DNA of 64,000 nucleotides from Apis mellifera (Eukaryota; Arthropoda; Insecta; Hymenoptera; Apidae). Numbering within the stretch: position 1 is the first letter of the stretch; every line of letters starts with the position of its first letter. This document shows positions 62,641 to 64,000 of this stretch, piece after piece. The stretch lies in the NCBI RefSeq assembly GCF_003254395.2, contig NC_037648.1:14012330-14076329 (forward strand). Reading direction: 5' to 3'. The notes under the pieces are model-generated. The model saw only the letters and a program-made list of their open reading frames with translations. It was not told where the DNA came from and made no database searches. The position numbers were made by a program, and so were the translations under genes.

Positions 62641-64000
62641 AGCACGAATACAGGAAAACTTGAAAGAAAAGAAGGCCCCAAGTCCTCGTCTCTGTTTATA
62701 AAGGTCTGGAAAACGGACAGAACTGAGAAGAGCGAGCGCGCGGAAACGTTGCATTCTATCGACCAGCGCGCCATGACACTTCCAGAGCGACACTTCACCT
62801 TGCAAAACTCCCTATTCGCGGCCACGACTCTTCTTTACCACTCGTGCACTCCTTTGTCCCTCCGGCCTTTACGTCATCCTCATTCACCGGATAAAAAGCC
62901 TCGAGGATACACACGTGCAATTTGTGCACAGCTTAAATAAACCATTCTCTCGGTCTGACGCCTCTCGTTACTACGCTGCTTCACGCCGTGTAATGCATGT
63001 TTGAAGAGCGTCTGGGAATGGATGCTTTCGCATGGTGTTTCGAGGTTATTAATAACGATGCTCGAAATAAGTATCTCTCTCTCTTTCTCGACAATTTTAG
63101 TTTGCAGAGCGTTTAGACGAGATTTATAGAGGACGACGGGTTTATAAAAGATTTACGATAGTTTATAGAGGGGCGACGAGAGTTTCGGGATAATTGTAGG
63201 TTAGGTATATTCGATAGTTATTTTAAAGTTCATTTTCAAGTTATCATTTTTAAGGTTAAGGTATATAAAAATGATAGTTTTAAAAAATTATCGCTTTCTG
63301 TTTCACTTCTTTATTGTTGAAAATGTCGATTTTAAAATTTATAGATGGAAATAGAAAGTGATAATTCAACTTTAAAAGTTTTCCGCTTTAACTTTGAGTT
63401 TATTAAATTTGTAGGAGTTGAAACTATCGCTTTCTATCTAAGTCACGAGTTCGACTTTTTGCAAGATTGTTACAAGTTTGTTTTATTTCTGGTATTATTA
63501 ATAGACGAAACTTTGCAACTCCCTTCCCCCGACCATTTCCAACGAGAATAATGTTTTCAAATATCTTATCGTTTGTTTCTGGAAACAAAGAAACGTGATA
63601 TTCATTTTTCACGTCAAAATATGTCTTGTTATATTCAACAACACGATGTATGCTGTAACATTTATACTTGTAACCTTGATGGAAGTAAAAAAAAAACAAA
63701 AAAAAAAAAAAGGTCCAAGAAAATGTCATGGTGACGCGAACGTTTCCTGAAAACAAAGTCCACTTTATGGAGTTTTATTTCAAAACCGGTTCCGTCCACG
63801 ATTGATGCGATAATGATTCTTTCATAAAGTCTACGTCAATAGTTTCAACTTTCTATCCCATTGTCATATCCCCAAACAACAAAGAGGAAGAAGTTATTCT
63901 TGGAAAATAATTCAATTTTAAAAATAATGTTTCAATAATTAAATATTTAATATAAAATATTTCTTCCTTTCTTCTTTCCTTGTATATTCCTTAATTTAAA

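Larger units (their letters stand above)
59857..64000 (+). other. CERK intron 2 (continues past the window)
   Basis: No further CERK exon is seen. Contents: a C/T-rich stretch after the donor (59870-59920), a fuzzy repeat of AATTTTCCAAT-like units (59950-60270), and a tandem array at 61857-62640. The right end is AT-rich with short A/T runs. Confidence 0.6.

Overview
The window is nuclear DNA from an insect, most likely a bee and honey-bee-like. It is AT-rich with GC-rich islands, packed with (GA)n, (TA)n and other simple repeats, and its genes have short to medium introns with ordinary GT-AG borders. The strongest taxonomic mark is a selenophosphate synthetase 1 gene that carries an in-frame UGA at the selenocysteine position with a hairpin just downstream. 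This is the arrangement known from Hymenoptera, which have lost selenoproteins. I could run no search, so the species is inference.

Six protein-coding genes are supported. All were rebuilt exon by exon from splice borders, reading frame and family motifs. (1) 5545-19850, minus: a group II metabotropic glutamate receptor, 6 coding exons, 919 aa, with every glutamate-contact residue I could align retained. (2) 36990-39125, plus: an autophagy cysteine protease of the ATG4C/D type, 6 exons, 477 aa. (3) 40893-42733, minus: mitochondrial-type adenylate kinase 3, 4 exons, 224 aa, convergent with Atg4. (4) 44244-46777, minus: selenophosphate synthetase 1 with UGA readthrough, 6 exons, 413 residues counting the UGA. 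(5) 48487-49438, minus: a MADF-BESS DNA-binding protein, 3 exons, 254 aa. (6) 50816 to beyond the right end, plus: the 5' part (PH domain) of a ceramide kinase; its catalytic exons lie outside the window. In all six genes the exon phases agree and, for the five complete genes, the total is a multiple of three.

Layout: 1-5.5 kb has no gene I can support and lies beyond the mGluR 3' end. 5.5-20.2 kb is mGluR and its introns, one of which holds a 1.17-kb CTACA/CTACG-type array. 20.2-36.5 kb is a gene-poor stretch upstream of mGluR with a 3 x 281-bp tandem repeat, older diverged tandem repeats and long purine/pyrimidine microsatellites. 36.5-49.5 kb is a compact, AT-rich housekeeping cluster. 49.5-64 kb is the CERK 5' region and its first two introns, which hold two further tandem-repeat systems.

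The genes do not form one pathway. Notable points are the SPS1 recoding site and its hairpin, three introns that seem to use GC instead of GT donors, and a diverged 330-370-bp sequence shared between mGluR intron 1 and a site 10 kb upstream.
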